A stretch of DNA of 64,000 bases from assembly GCF_003253995.1 (NCBI RefSeq), contig NZ_QKZL01000002.1, positions 124,001 to 188,000 of the forward strand, read 5' to 3'. This DNA is from Palleronia aestuarii (GTDB lineage: Bacteria; Pseudomonadota; Alphaproteobacteria; Rhodobacterales; Rhodobacteraceae). The translations under genes were made by a program, and so were the position numbers. Below the pieces are notes generated by a model. The model saw only the letters and a program-made list of their open reading frames with translations. It was not told the origin of the DNA and made no database searches. How positions within the stretch are numbered: position 1 is the stretch's first letter; each line of letters opens with the position of its first letter. Positions 52,645 through 62,373 of this stretch are shown in pieces.

Positions 52645-54084
52645 TTAGATCTCCATCAGCCGCCGCATCATGTCGTCGACCGCCTGTATTACCCGGGCAT
52701 TGGCCCCGTAGGCCTGTTCGACGAGCAGAAGTTTCTGCATTTCCTGGTCGGTATCGACACCCTGGCTCATCTCCTCCTCCATGAGTGCCGCAGCCCGGGT
52801 TTGCGTGAACGTCTCCCGCTGCTCGGCCTGGTAGGCATCACCCGATGCCCGGGCGACGAGAGTATCGGCCAGGCTGCCTAGGCTCAGCCGCTCGGCTCCG
52901 AGGTTCGGAGAGGCGGCGGCGCGGGGGGCGCGCATGATGTCGCCCATCGCGGTGAGGAGCCGGGCATCGCCCGCATCGCCCGGCGCGGCAGCGCCGATCC
53001 CGTCCCGCAGCCGCCAAAGCTCTCCGCCCTGTGTTGGATCGACGCGCGCATTCAGGCGCAGACGGCCCGCAAGGCCGGTCTCGTCGGCCGGCGCGAAGGC
53101 CGCGCCGCGATCGGTGAAGAGACCCGGGACAGCGGCTGGCGGCGTGTCGAGCGACGGATCGGCGAAGCGTTCCACGAGGTCGCGGGCGAACCCGTCGAGA
53201 CGCGCCTGCGCCGCCACGCCGGACTGGTCGCGGACCTCGAACATCGCGGCGAGCGTACCCCCCGCCATCTTGCCGTCCGGGTTGCTCATGTCGATCGCGC
53301 GCCCATCCACCGTCAGACCGGACAGGGGGTTGCCGAGCGTCGACCCCGGTCCGACGGCGTTCGCGGGCGTGAACTCGATCGTCACGGGGCGGGGATCGAG
53401 CAGGATCTGTCCGCCCGGCGTCATCAGACCGATCGTACCGTTCGGCCGCGTGATCTCGCGGATGGGCACGATCTCGGAAATCTGGTCGATGCTCGCCTGC
53501 CGCATGTCGAGAAGCGAGGTCACGTCTTCTCCCTTGCCGCGGCTCCGGGCGATCTGCGTGTTGATCTCCTCGATGCGGGCTAGGTTTTCGTTGAGCATTC
53601 CGACGGCGCGTCCAATGCCGCGATCGGCCTGGGCGCGCTGCGCCTGGATGCTGTCGGTCGCCTGCTCCAGGTGAACGGTGATGTCACGCGCGGCTTCGAG
53701 GACGTTCAACTGGCGCACCTCGGATTCCGGTGCGCTGGCCGCCTGCGTCAGCTGCGCCTCGAGCCTCGCGACCCGGCCCGCGAGGGAATTCGGATCATCC
53801 GCCGCCCCCACCGCGTCAGATATCCGGCCGAGCGCGGCGCTGCGGGTCGAGGAGAAGCCCTGCTCGGCCTCCGCACCGCGCCGTTCCGCGATCACGGCGG
53901 GATCGGCGCGCCGCGCGATGCCGTCGATCCGGACACCGCCATACCTTTCGGTCGACAGATCGACCTCCCGCCGCCCATAGCCGGGGGTGAGTGCGTTCGA
54001 GATGTTCGACGACACGACCTGGGCCGACCGGCTTGCGGCGCCGAGGCCCGAGATCGCGTTGTTCAAGGCGGCGGATAGGTTCAC
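52645..54084 (-). CDS. flgK: Hook-associated protein 1 FlgK
   Basis: This 479-residue protein is the first hook-filament junction protein. The N terminus NLSAALNNAISGLGAASRSA and VSSNISNALTPGYGRRE match the flagellar rod/hook motif, and the C terminus (QKLLLVEQAYGANARVIQAVDDMMRRLMEI) is the FlgK ending. The start codon is GTG at 54084. It lies between flgE and flgL in the same operon and ends in TAA. Confidence 0.95.
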   Translation of the reverse strand: MNLSAALNNAISGLGAASRSAQVVSSNISNALTPGYGRREVDLSTERYGGVRIDGIARRADPAVIAERRGAEAEQGFSSTRSAALGRISDAVGAADDPNSLAGRVARLEAQLTQAASAPESEVRQLNVLEAARDITVHLEQATDSIQAQRAQADRGIGRAVGMLNENLARIEEINTQIARSRGKGEDVTSLLDMRQASIDQISEIVPIREITRPNGTIGLMTPGGQILLDPRPVTIEFTPANAVGPGSTLGNPLSGLTVDGRAIDMSNPDGKMAGGTLAAMFEVRDQSGVAAQARLDGFARDLVERFADPSLDTPPAAVPGLFTDRGAAFAPADETGLAGRLRLNARVDPTQGGELWRLRDGIGAAAPGDAGDARLLTAMGDIMRAPRAAASPNLGAERLSLGSLADTLVARASGDAYQAEQRETFTQTRAAALMEEEMSQGVDTDQEMQKLLLVEQAYGANARVIQAVDDMMRRLMEI

Positions 54085-54108
54085 GGTCGGCGTCCTTCAG
54101 GTTCGGGT

Positions 54109-55395
54109 CTATCGCTTCAGGTTCATCGTTTCCTGCAGCATCTCGTCGACGGTCTGGATGATCTTCGCATTCGAGGAATAGGCTCGCTGCGTCTGGATTA
54201 GGTCGGTAAGTTCCTTGGCGACGTCCACGGTGCTCGCCTCGCGGGTGAAGCCTTCCGTGGTACCGACCGGACCTGCGCCGGCATCCCACAGGAAGATGGT
54301 GCCGGAATCGGGGCTCACGCGATAGGATTGTCCGTCGGTCGAGACCAGCCCGACCGGGTTCGGCACGTCGATCACGGGCACCTGGTAGATCGGCCGGATC
54401 TGTCCGGTCTCGTAGATACCGTGGACGATCCCGTTCCCGTCGATCTCGACCGATCGAAGACTCCCCGCCGCAGCACCGTTCTTGGATAGTTGCGTGGGCG
54501 CGAAATTGGAGTCGAGCTGGGTCATGCCGGACGGATCACCCAGGCCTCCGATCTTTGCCATGATCGTTCCACCACCGACCGCGAGCTCGATCGTGCCTGT
54601 CGCCGGGTCGTAGGCGCCGCCCGCGTTCGCGACGACGTTCTCCAGCATTCCGCCGCCGGCATTGGCGTCGCTGAACGACAGGGTGTAATCGCCGACGATA
54701 CTGTCCGAATTGCTATCGTAGATCTGGAGCTCCCACTCGTTGATGGTCCCGGTGGGCGTAAACGTGAAATCGAGGGATTCGGTCTGCCCGAGATTGCCGA
54801 AATACTCCACGTTCAGGTTCTGCGGCTCTCCGAGATTGGCCGGATCGCTCGCGTCGGACGGAAGGTTGGCACTGACCGTCACTTCGCTCGTGGGGCTCGC
54901 CGTGTACTGGTTGTGAAAGACATTGATGGGTTCGAGGCCTCCGACACCGTCACGCGGGAAGGCCGGAAATTCGCCGTTCGGACCCGCCGGCCAGCCAAGG
55001 AGCACCTTGCCGGCGCCGTCCACTAGGATGCCCTCGTCGTTCGCGCGGAACGATCCGGTCGTGGCCAGCAGCAGATCGAGATTTCCACCTGATTCGGCGC
55101 TCTCGAGCGTCGTCACCGGCAGGAAGCCCCGGCCGTTGATTGCGATATCGGTCGAGTTGCTGGTGTTCTGAAGTTGTCCGGTTTCCTGAATCTCCCGCAA
55201 CTGCGAGGTTCTGACGCCGCCGGCCGTGTAGCGCGCGCCATTCCCCTCCCCGACCACCATAGAGTGAAAATCGGTCGACATACGCTTGTACCCGTAGGTA
55301 GCCGAGTTGGCGATGTTGTCCGAGATGGTCGAAAGCCGCTGCGCGTTGGCGTTCAGGCCACTGACCCCGGCGGCGAGAGAGGAAGAGATCGACAT
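54109..55395 (-). CDS. flgE: Flagellar hook protein FlgE
   Basis: This 428-residue protein builds the hook. The N terminus (MSISSSLAAGVSGLNANAQRLSTISDNIANSATYGYK) has the rod/hook signature ANSxTxGYK, and the C terminus (TDLIQTQRAYSSNAKIIQTVDEMLQETMNLKR) is the standard hook ending. The start is set at ATG 55395 because AAAGGG lies at proper distance; a GTG three codons upstream has no room for a ribosome-binding site. It is preceded by motB and a 103-nt gap. Confidence 0.95.
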   Translation of the reverse strand: MSISSSLAAGVSGLNANAQRLSTISDNIANSATYGYKRMSTDFHSMVVGEGNGARYTAGGVRTSQLREIQETGQLQNTSNSTDIAINGRGFLPVTTLESAESGGNLDLLLATTGSFRANDEGILVDGAGKVLLGWPAGPNGEFPAFPRDGVGGLEPINVFHNQYTASPTSEVTVSANLPSDASDPANLGEPQNLNVEYFGNLGQTESLDFTFTPTGTINEWELQIYDSNSDSIVGDYTLSFSDANAGGGMLENVVANAGGAYDPATGTIELAVGGGTIMAKIGGLGDPSGMTQLDSNFAPTQLSKNGAAAGSLRSVEIDGNGIVHGIYETGQIRPIYQVPVIDVPNPVGLVSTDGQSYRVSPDSGTIFLWDAGAGPVGTTEGFTREASTVDVAKELTDLIQTQRAYSSNAKIIQTVDEMLQETMNLKR

Positions 55396-55457
55396 GTTGA
55401 ACACGCCCTTTCAGTGCAGAAGTTCTGTTCCGTTGGATCTGGTTTAGGCCAGAGGGC

Positions 55458-55472
55458 TTAACACGGGCCTAA
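55458..55472 (-). promoter_or_regulatory. Near-match CtrA site upstream of flgE
   Basis: TTAA-N7-CTAA (read on the other strand TTAG-GCCCGTG-TTAA) is one base away from the CtrA half-site pair TTAA-N7-TTAA. It lies 63 nt before the flgE ATG. CtrA controls flagellar genes in Rhodobacterales, which makes this a fair candidate, but the motif is short and imperfect. Confidence 0.35.
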
Positions 55473-55486
55473 GATCGCCCGTCGGG

Positions 55487-55511
55487 CCTGCTGCGCGATC
55501 AGCGCAGCAGG
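55487..55511 (-). terminator. Hairpin spanning the motB stop codon
   Basis: A perfect 10-bp stem (CCTGCTGCGC at 55487-55496 with 55502-55511) closes a five-base loop that contains the motB stop. A second six-bp hairpin (55463-55468 with 55477-55482) follows. Neither is trailed by a T run, so this may be a weak terminator or an RNA-stability element dividing motB from flgE. Confidence 0.4.
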
Positions 55512-56293
55512 ATTATCTCGACGCGGTTGTTGCGGACATCCATCGGATCGGGCTCCAATTGTTCACGGTCCGCGTAACCGGCGATCCGCTGGATCCGGTT
55601 CTCGGCGACATGTTCGACCGTGATGAGACCGCGCACGACCTGCGCCCGTGCCGCGGAAAGCGACCAGACCGGTGTATCGCGCAGGACGATCGGAACCGAG
55701 CGCACATGCCCGTTGATCGCGATCTCGTTCCGCGCCAAGCCGAAGATCTCGGAAACCACGCCTGCCAGTTCGACCAAGAGGGGCGTCGGCCGGTCGGTCT
55801 GCCCCTGGAAGAGCGGCGCACCGGGCAGGTCGAAGAGATCGACGATGAGGCCCTCGTCGGTCACCCGCGTGATGATGTGCTGCAGCAGTTCGTCGGAAAC
55901 CATGCTTTCGCCGGAGGCCGCGGTGAGCTCGTCCTGGATTTCGGCCAGCGGCGGGGGCAGGTCGAGGGGTGTCCCGGCCTCGGCGCTTTTGTCGGGCGAC
56001 GTGGCCGTTGCGCTCGCGGTCGACATCGTGTCCTTGCTGAGCGCGGTCGTGCCGTAGAGCACCTGCTCTCCACCGCCCGATGTCCGCGCCACGCTGATCG
56101 TGGGACTGAAGTAATCGGCAAGCCCGTTCTTTTGGGACTCGGTCGTCGCGTTCAGGAGCCACATGAGCAGGAAGAATGCCATCATTGCCGTGACGAAGTC
56201 CGCGTAGGCCACTTTCCACGCGCCACCATGATGGCCGCCGCCGGCGATCACCTTCTTGCGCTTGATGATGGTCGGTTTGTTGGTAAGGCTCAT
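55499..56293 (-). CDS. motB: Flagellar motor stator protein MotB
   Basis: This 264-residue protein is the peptidoglycan-anchored half of the proton-driven stator. It starts with a short basic cytoplasmic part, then a single helix carrying the proton-binding Asp32 (KVAYADFVTAMMAFFLLMWLLN). The periplasmic part has a plug region, a linker and an OmpA-like C-terminal domain (INGHVRSVPIVLRDTPVWSLSAARAQVVRGLI, then NNRVEIILLR). MotA is not in the window, so the stator genes are separated. Confidence 0.95.
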   Translation of the reverse strand: MSLTNKPTIIKRKKVIAGGGHHGGAWKVAYADFVTAMMAFFLLMWLLNATTESQKNGLADYFSPTISVARTSGGGEQVLYGTTALSKDTMSTASATATSPDKSAEAGTPLDLPPPLAEIQDELTAASGESMVSDELLQHIITRVTDEGLIVDLFDLPGAPLFQGQTDRPTPLLVELAGVVSEIFGLARNEIAINGHVRSVPIVLRDTPVWSLSAARAQVVRGLITVEHVAENRIQRIAGYADREQLEPDPMDVRNNRVEIILLR

Positions 56294-56412
56294 GGCGTCT
56301 CTCGCTTGTCTTCGAGACGGGGGTAGCAGGTCCGCGTGAACGTCGGGCTAACCTTTAAAATTGCTACGGAATTGCGGCATCCGACGCCGCGGACAGGGAA
56401 GGGCCCGATGAC

Positions 56413-57123
56413 ATGAGCGACACGCGCAACGACCTCACGATCTACGACACCCATGCCGAGCGATGGTGGACGGACGAGATCCGCTGGGTGCGCGTCCTGA
56501 AGAACATGGTGCCCGGCCGTCTGTCCTGGTTCGACCGGCTCGTCGACTGGCCGGGCAAGCGCGTGCTCGATCTCGGATGTGCCGGCGGGTTCATGGCGGA
56601 GGCACTGGCCAAGCGCGGCGCGGTCGTGACCGGCCTCGATCCCGCCGAGGACGCGATCGAGGCCGCGCGAAAGCATGCGAAGTCCGAAGGCCACGAGATC
56701 ACGTACGATACCGGCGTCGGAGAGGAGCTGCCCTACGCGGATGCCTCCTTCGACGCCGTCGTCTGTGTCGACGTATTGGAGCACGTCCGCGATCTCGACG
56801 CCGTGCTGCGGGAGGTGGAGCGCGTCCTCGTTCCCGGGGGACATTTCCTCTTCGATACGATCAATCGCAATCCGATCGCGCGGTTCGCGACGATCACGGC
56901 GGCAGAGGACATCCTCGGTCTCCTGCCCAAGGGCACGCACGATCCGGAGATGTTCATCACCCCTTCGGAGCTTCGCGGGGCATTGACCCGTGCAGGTCTC
57001 GAACCCGGCCCGATGACAGGGCTCGGGCCGCGGGGGATCGACCGGCGGGGCGATCCGACCTTCGGGCGCGTTCCCGGGACGATGGTGATCTACATGGGCC
57101 ATGCGGAGAAGCCCGCCGCCTGA
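56413..57123 (+). CDS. ubiG: Ubiquinone biosynthesis O-methyltransferase
   Basis: This 236-residue SAM-dependent enzyme performs both O-methylations of ubiquinone synthesis. It shows the UbiG features WWTDEIRWVRVLKNMVPGRL, the SAM loop VLDLGCAGGFMAEALAKRGA, LPYADASFDAVVCVDVLEHV, and FDTINRNPIARFATI. The ending lacks the longer tail seen in some homologues but the catalytic core is full. Membrane-quinone supply fits both respiration and photosynthesis. Confidence 0.93.
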   Translation: MSDTRNDLTIYDTHAERWWTDEIRWVRVLKNMVPGRLSWFDRLVDWPGKRVLDLGCAGGFMAEALAKRGAVVTGLDPAEDAIEAARKHAKSEGHEITYDTGVGEELPYADASFDAVVCVDVLEHVRDLDAVLREVERVLVPGGHFLFDTINRNPIARFATITAAEDILGLLPKGTHDPEMFITPSELRGALTRAGLEPGPMTGLGPRGIDRRGDPTFGRVPGTMVIYMGHAEKPAA

Positions 57124-57216
57124 AACCGTTCCGATCGCGTCCAACGGAAGAATGGACAATCACGCGGATCGGCGGCCAAATGCCCTTGCGTCACCTCGAC
57201 GCGAGGGAGGACTACC

Positions 57217-58422
57217 ATGACGAAGGAATTCTCGATGAGCCGGCGGCGCGCGCTCGGAGCGATCGGCGCCTCCGGCGCGGGCTTCGCGCTCGCCTCGGCC
57301 GCTGCTGCGCAGGAGGCCGGATCCGCACCCGTGCCTCCGAGCACCGTGACCGATCCGCCGCGCGATTTCGGACCCAATGGCGCGCCCAACGTCTATTTCT
57401 GGGATCCCGACGTGATCGCCGTCGATCCCGCCTTCAACGGCCTCGCGCAGCCCAATGCCCCGGTCGAGCGGCTCTGGACCGGAGCACTCTGGGCCGAGGG
57501 CCCGGCCTGGAGCGGGGTCGGCAAGTATCTCGTCTTCTCCGACATCCCGAACAATTGCCAGTACCGCTACCTCAGCGAGGACGGGCATGTCAGCGTGTTC
57601 CGGCAGCCTTCCAACAACTCGAACGGCAACAGCTTCGACTATCAGGGGCGGCAGCTCTCCTGCGAGCACCTGACGCGCCGGGTGGTCCGCTACGAGCTCG
57701 ACGGGTCGGTCACGATCCTGGCCGACAATTTCGAGGGGCAGCCCTTCAATTCGCCCAACGATGTCGTGGCGCATCCCGATGGCAGCTACTGGTTCACCGA
57801 TCCGCCCTATGGCGGCCAGCTCTATGAAGGTGCGCCCGACGCGCCGGGCGGACCCTCCAATCCCAACGGCTTGCTCGACGTGACCCTCGGCCAGCCACCG
57901 GAAGTGGGGTCGGCCCAACGCGAGATGCCGACCGCCGTCTATCGCATCGGCCCCGACGGCACCGTGACCCGCGTGGTCGAGGAGGAGGGTGCGCCCGATC
58001 CGAACGGCCTCGCCTTCTCGCCGGACCAGTCGCGGCTCTACGTCGCCTCGACCGGCAAGGGACCGGGCGACCAGGGGCCGGGCGGCGGAGGCAACATCTT
58101 CGTCTTCGACATCGCGAACGGACAGGCGACGAACGGCCGGCTCTTCTCCGATTGCATGGTGGACGACGTGAAATGCGGGCCCGACGGTCTGTCAGTCGAC
58201 GTCTACGGCAACGTATGGTCGTCGTCGAATGCCGGGCGGAACGTCGGCTACAACGGCGTGACCTGCTGGTCGCCCGAAGGCGCGCTCTTGGGCCGGATCC
58301 GGTTGCCGGAGGTCTGCGGCAACGTCTGCTTCGGCGGGCCGAAGCGGAACCGTCTCTTCATGGCGGCGAGCCAGTCCCTCTATGCGGTCTATACCGCGAC
58401 CCAGGGCTCGGGTCCGGCGTAA
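57217..58422 (+). CDS. SMP-30/gluconolactonase-like protein with Tat signal
   Basis: This 401-residue protein begins with a twin-arginine type signal (SRRRALGAIGASGAGFALAS), so it should be exported folded. The remainder is a six-bladed beta-propeller of the SMP-30/gluconolactonase/luciferin-regenerating family: AEGPAWSGVGKYLVFSDIPNN, the metal-binding NSPNDVVAHPDGSYWFTDPPYG, and PNGLAFSPDQSRLYVAST. The family hydrolyses sugar lactones; the substrate here is not evident. GGGAGG lies just before the ATG. Confidence 0.92.
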   Translation: MTKEFSMSRRRALGAIGASGAGFALASAAAAQEAGSAPVPPSTVTDPPRDFGPNGAPNVYFWDPDVIAVDPAFNGLAQPNAPVERLWTGALWAEGPAWSGVGKYLVFSDIPNNCQYRYLSEDGHVSVFRQPSNNSNGNSFDYQGRQLSCEHLTRRVVRYELDGSVTILADNFEGQPFNSPNDVVAHPDGSYWFTDPPYGGQLYEGAPDAPGGPSNPNGLLDVTLGQPPEVGSAQREMPTAVYRIGPDGTVTRVVEEEGAPDPNGLAFSPDQSRLYVASTGKGPGDQGPGGGGNIFVFDIANGQATNGRLFSDCMVDDVKCGPDGLSVDVYGNVWSSSNAGRNVGYNGVTCWSPEGALLGRIRLPEVCGNVCFGGPKRNRLFMAASQSLYAVYTATQGSGPA

Positions 58423-58432
58423 GGCTGATCAG

Positions 58433-58455
58433 TGCCGCGGCCCGGTGCCGCGGCA
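58433..58455 (+). terminator. Hairpin after the SMP-30-like gene
   Basis: TGCCGCGG (58433-58440) pairs with CCGCGGCA (58448-58455) across a seven-base loop, starting 11 nt after the stop codon. No T run follows, so termination is possible but not assured. Confidence 0.4.
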
Positions 58456-58493
58456 TGTCCGCCTCTGCCGATCCTGTCACGGGGAGAGAAGAA

Positions 58494-58569
58494 TGGTGCC
58501 GCAGAAGGGACTCGAACCCCCGACCCACGCATTACGAATGCGTTGCTCTACCATCTGAGCTACTGCGGC
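58494..58569 (-). tRNA. tRNA-Thr(CGT)
   Basis: On the minus strand the sequence folds as a full cloverleaf of 76 nt. The acceptor is GCCGCAG with CTGCGGC, the D arm GCTC/GAGC, the anticodon stem ACGCA/TGCGT with loop TTCGTAA (anticodon CGT, codon ACG), and the T arm contains GGTTCGAGTCC. The 3' CCA is encoded. It lies between the SMP-30-like gene and secA. Confidence 0.95.
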
Positions 58570-58665
58570 GCCGCGAGCGTCCCCTAGCCTCTCACGCTCT
58601 CGGGCGCAAGAAAAAGCGTTCGCTCGAACGTGGACTTTCCGACATCTTGGCCTGACCGGTCAAGG

Positions 58666-61368
58666 TCAGGCGAGCGCACCGTGGCAATGCTTGAATTTCC
58701 GGCCCGATCCGCAGGGACAGGAATCGTTCCGCCCCGGATTGCCCCAGGTCGCCGGATCGGCCTCCACGAAACCGGGTGCGGCTGCTTCGGCCTGCTTCTC
58801 GCCCTGGGGTGGGGAGGCCTTCGCGTTCGACTGCACCGCACTCCGTTGCGCCTCGATCTGCGCGATCATCGCCTTCTGTTCCGCCTCCGAGAGCGGGCGG
58901 ATCTGGGAGAGTTTTCGGGTCACGTCGGCGCGCAGGCTGTCGAGCATCCCCTCGAAGAGCTGGAACGCCTCGTTCTTGTACTCGTTCAGCGGATCACGCT
59001 GCGCGTAGCCGCGAAAGCCAACGACTGACCGCAGGTGCTCCAGCATCAGGAGATGTTCACGCCACTTCGCGTCGATCGTCTGCAGCAGGATCTGCTTTTC
59101 GATGTTGCGCATGTTCTCGGGGCCGAACTGCGCGGCCTTTCCGGCCATGAACTCGTCGGACGCCTTGTAGAGCCGCTCGCGGATCTCCGTGTCGTCGACG
59201 CCATCCTCTTCCGTCCAGCCGATGATAGGCAGATCGAGCCCCAACTGCTCGAGCACGGCGACGTAAAGCCCCTCCCCGTCCCATTGATCGGCGTAGGAAC
59301 GGGCGGGGATGTGCTGGTCGACGAGATCGTCGATAACCTGGTGCCGCATGTCCTGTGCGATCTCCGCGAGATCATCGGCCTCCATGATTTCCCGGCGCTG
59401 GCCGAAGATGACCTTTCGCTGGTCGTTCATCACGTCGTCGAACTTCAGAAGCTGCTTGCGGATGTCGAAGTTGCGTCCCTCGACCTTCGCCTGCGCCTTC
59501 TCCAGCGACTTGTTCACCCACGGATGGATGATCGCCTCGCCTTCCTTCATGCCGAGCTTCGAGAGCACGTTGTCGAGCCGCTCGGATCCGAAAATCCGCA
59601 TCAGGTCGTCCTCGAGCGAGAGGAAGAAAGCCGACCGGCCCGGATCGCCCTGCCGGCCGGAGCGGCCGCGAAGCTGGTTGTCGATCCGACGGCTCTCATG
59701 ACGCTCGGTCGCGAGCACGAACAGGCCGCCCGCCTCCTTGACCAGCTCCTTGTCCGACGCCGTCTCCGCCTCGATACGTGCGCGCACTTCCTCCGGATCG
59801 GCTTCCGGGGTCGCCTCGAGGGCCTGCATCACCTTCATGTCGACATTGCCGCCAAGCTGGATGTCGGTGCCGCGCCCGGCCATGTTCGTCGCGATGGTGA
59901 CGGCGCCCGGCTTGCCGGCATCGGCGACGATCTGCGCCTCCTGCTCGTGCTGGCGGGCGTTCAGGACGTTGTGGGCAACGTTTTCCTTCTGGAGGAGACT
60001 CGAGAGAAATTCGGACTTCTCGATCGAGGTCGTGCCGACGAGGACCGGCTGTCCGGTCTCGTGCGCCTTCGCGATCTCCGCGACGATCGCGTCGTACTTC
60101 TCCCGCGCCGTGCGGTAGACGGCGTCGTGCTCATCGGCGCGCGCAATGGGCTTGTTCGTCGGCACTTCGACGACGCCGAGCTTGTAGATTTCCTCGAACT
60201 CGTCGGCCTCGGTCAGCGCGGTGCCGGTCATGCCCGCGAGCTTGTCGTAAAGCCGGAAATAGTTCTGGAAGGTGACGGAGGCGAGCGTGACGTTCTCGGG
60301 CTGGATGTTCACGCCCTCCTTCGCCTCGATCGCCTGGTGAAGACCGTCCGACAGGCGCCGTCCCGCCATCATCCGGCCAGTGAACTCGTCGATCAGCACC
60401 ACCTCGTCGTTGCGGACGATGTAATCCTTGTCGCGCTGGTAGAGCTTGTGCGCCCGGAGCCCCTGGTTGACATGATGCACGATCGTCGTCGATTCCGGAT
60501 CGTAGAGCGTCTGTCCCTCGGGCAGGATTCCCGCCTCGGCCATGTGGTTTTCGAGAAACTCGTTGCCCTCGTCGGTATAGGTGACGTTGCGGGTCTTCTC
60601 GTCGAGTTTGAAATGATCGTCCTGCAAAAGCGGGATCACCGCATCGATGGTCTTGTAGAGATCGGAGCGGTCCTGCGCGGGACCGGAGATGATGAGCGGC
60701 GTGCGCGCCTCGTCGATGAGGATCGAATCGACCTCGTCCACGATCGCGTAGTTGTGGTCGCGCTGGAACATGTCCTTGAGGTCGGACTTCATGTTGTCGC
60801 GCAGGTAGTCAAAGCCCAACTCGTTGTTCGTCGCGTAGGTCACGTCGCAGCGATAGGCGGCGCGCTTCTCCGCCTCGGGCTGCTGGGGATAGACCACGCC
60901 GCAGGTCATGCCGAGCGCGCCGTAGACCTTCGACATCCATTCCGCGTCGCGCTTGGCGAGGTAGTCGTTCACGGTGACGATGTGCACGCCCTTGCCCGTC
61001 AGCGCGTTCAGATAGGCGGGAAAGGTCGCGACGAGCGTCTTGCCCTCGCCCGTCTTCATCTCCGCGATGTTGCCCTGGTGGAGAAAGATGCCGCCCATGA
61101 TCTGCACGTCGAACGCGCGGAGCCCGAGCGTGCGCCGTGCGGCCTCCCGGCAATTCGCGAAGGCCTCGGGCAGGAGCGCGTCGAGCGCCTCGCCGTTCGC
61201 GGCGCGGGCGCGCAGGTCCGCGGTCCGGACCTTAAGGTCCTCGTCGCTCAGCGGCTCGAACTCCGCTTCGAGGGCGTTGACCTTCTCGACCAGCGGCCGC
61301 GTCGCCTTCACCTTGCGATCGTTCGGAGTGCCGAAGACCTTCTTGGCAACGCTTCCCAGACCCAGCAT
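58666..61368 (-). CDS. secA: Preprotein translocase ATPase SecA
   Basis: This 900-residue motor pushes unfolded preproteins through SecYEG. It has Walker A in [17 protein letters not shown] (about residue 104), the [19 protein letters not shown] helicase motif, [14 protein letters not shown] and the two-helix finger region. The C terminus has the SEC-C zinc motif [14 protein letters not shown] that binds SecB. The ATG at 61368 is preceded by AGGAGA. It diverges from the prolyl isomerase gene. Confidence 0.98.
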   Translation of the reverse strand: MLGLGSVAKKVFGTPNDRKVKATRPLVEKVNALEAEFEPLSDEDLKVRTADLRARAANGEALDALLPEAFANCREAARRTLGLRAFDVQIMGGIFLHQGNIAEMKTGEGKTLVATFPAYLNALTGKGVHIVTVNDYLAKRDAEWMSKVYGALGMTCGVVYPQQPEAEKRAAYRCDVTYATNNELGFDYLRDNMKSDLKDMFQRDHNYAIVDEVDSILIDEARTPLIISGPAQDRSDLYKTIDAVIPLLQDDHFKLDEKTRNVTYTDEGNEFLENHMAEAGILPEGQTLYDPESTTIVHHVNQGLRAHKLYQRDKDYIVRNDEVVLIDEFTGRMMAGRRLSDGLHQAIEAKEGVNIQPENVTLASVTFQNYFRLYDKLAGMTGTALTEADEFEEIYKLGVVEVPTNKPIARADEHDAVYRTAREKYDAIVAEIAKAHETGQPVLVGTTSIEKSEFLSSLLQKENVAHNVLNARQHEQEAQIVADAGKPGAVTIATNMAGRGTDIQLGGNVDMKVMQALEATPEADPEEVRARIEAETASDKELVKEAGGLFVLATERHESRRIDNQLRGRSGRQGDPGRSAFFLSLEDDLMRIFGSERLDNVLSKLGMKEGEAIIHPWVNKSLEKAQAKVEGRNFDIRKQLLKFDDVMNDQRKVIFGQRREIMEADDLAEIAQDMRHQVIDDLVDQHIPARSYADQWDGEGLYVAVLEQLGLDLPIIGWTEEDGVDDTEIRERLYKASDEFMAGKAAQFGPENMRNIEKQILLQTIDAKWREHLLMLEHLRSVVGFRGYAQRDPLNEYKNEAFQLFEGMLDSLRADVTRKLSQIRPLSEAEQKAMIAQIEAQRSAVQSNAKASPPQGEKQAEAAAPGFVEADPATWGNPGRNDSCPCGSGRKFKHCHGALA

Positions 61369-61533
61369 GTTCTCTCCTGACCCAATCTGTGAGGGGGATC
61401 GGCTTGCCCGCAATGGCGTACCCGCATAGGTACGGCAGCAAGACAGGCCCCGTCAGAGGCTGGTGGCGATGTAGGCGGTGACCCTGATCGTGTCAATGTC
61501 GCCCCGCCGGGGCGGCTCGAGGAAGGATTGAGG

Positions 61534-62367
61534 ATGTCGAAACTTTTCACGACCACCGCGGCATGCGTTCTCGCCGCCGGTCTGGCGGCACCCGTCGCGG
61601 CGCAGGACGCAAGCACCGTGGTGGCCACCGTCGACGGACGCGAGATCACGCTCGGTCACATGATCGCCCTCTATGACCGCCTGCCCGAAAATTACCGCCA
61701 GCTTCCGCCGGAACAGCTTTTCACCGGAATCCTCGATCAACTCGTGGACCAGACCGTCCTCGCGGAAGGGCAGGACCTGAGCGACGGCGCACGCCTCACC
61801 CTTGAGAACGAGGAACGCGGACTTCTCGCGAGCGCCGCCATCGCCGACATCGCCGACGAGGCCGTGAGCGACGAGGCCGTGCAGGAAGCCTATGCCGCGC
61901 GGACGGACGGCATGAGCGCGGCTCAGGAATACAACGCCTCCCACATCCTCGTGGAGACCGAAGAGGAGGCCCAGGCGCTGATCGAGGAGCTGGAGGGTGG
62001 TGCGGATTTCGCCACGCTCGCCCGGGAGAATTCCACGGGACCCTCCGGCCCGTCGGGCGGGGAGCTCGGCTGGTTCGGCCCCGGACAGATGGTGCCCGAA
62101 TTCGACGGAGCCGTTCAGGGAATGGAAACGGGGGAGGTTGCAGGACCCGTCCAGACGCAGTTCGGCTGGCACGTGATCCGACTCAACGAGGTGCGCGACG
62201 CCTCGATTCCGCCCCTCGAGACGCTGCGCCCGGAGATCGAGAGCCAGATCGTGCAGGAGGCGATCCAGTCCGAGCTCGAGGCACGTCTTTCGGAGGCCGA
62301 CATCACGCGCGACGTCGAAGGGATCGACCCCGCGCTTCTCACGACCCTGAGCCTGCCGGAGAACTGA
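61534..62367 (+). CDS. Periplasmic peptidyl-prolyl isomerase, parvulin type
   Basis: This 277-residue protein has a signal peptide (KLFTTTAACVLAAGLAAPVAAQ), a helical N-terminal chaperone-like region, and a PpiC parvulin domain (about residues 130-225: YNASHILVETEEEAQALIEEL, then SGGELGWFGPGQMVPEFDGAV). It likely folds exported proteins, a natural companion of the divergent secA. The ATG at 61534 is favoured by GGAAGG eight bases upstream; a TTG six bases earlier is in frame. Followed by argJ after 6 nt. Confidence 0.92.
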   Translation: MSKLFTTTAACVLAAGLAAPVAAQDASTVVATVDGREITLGHMIALYDRLPENYRQLPPEQLFTGILDQLVDQTVLAEGQDLSDGARLTLENEERGLLASAAIADIADEAVSDEAVQEAYAARTDGMSAAQEYNASHILVETEEEAQALIEELEGGADFATLARENSTGPSGPSGGELGWFGPGQMVPEFDGAVQGMETGEVAGPVQTQFGWHVIRLNEVRDASIPPLETLRPEIESQIVQEAIQSELEARLSEADITRDVEGIDPALLTTLSLPEN

Positions 62368-62373
62368 GAAAAG

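Noticed and set aside
58651-58670. Hairpin CCTGACC/GGTCAGG as the secA terminator
   Set aside because: It includes the secA stop codon region and lacks a following T run; too weak to call.
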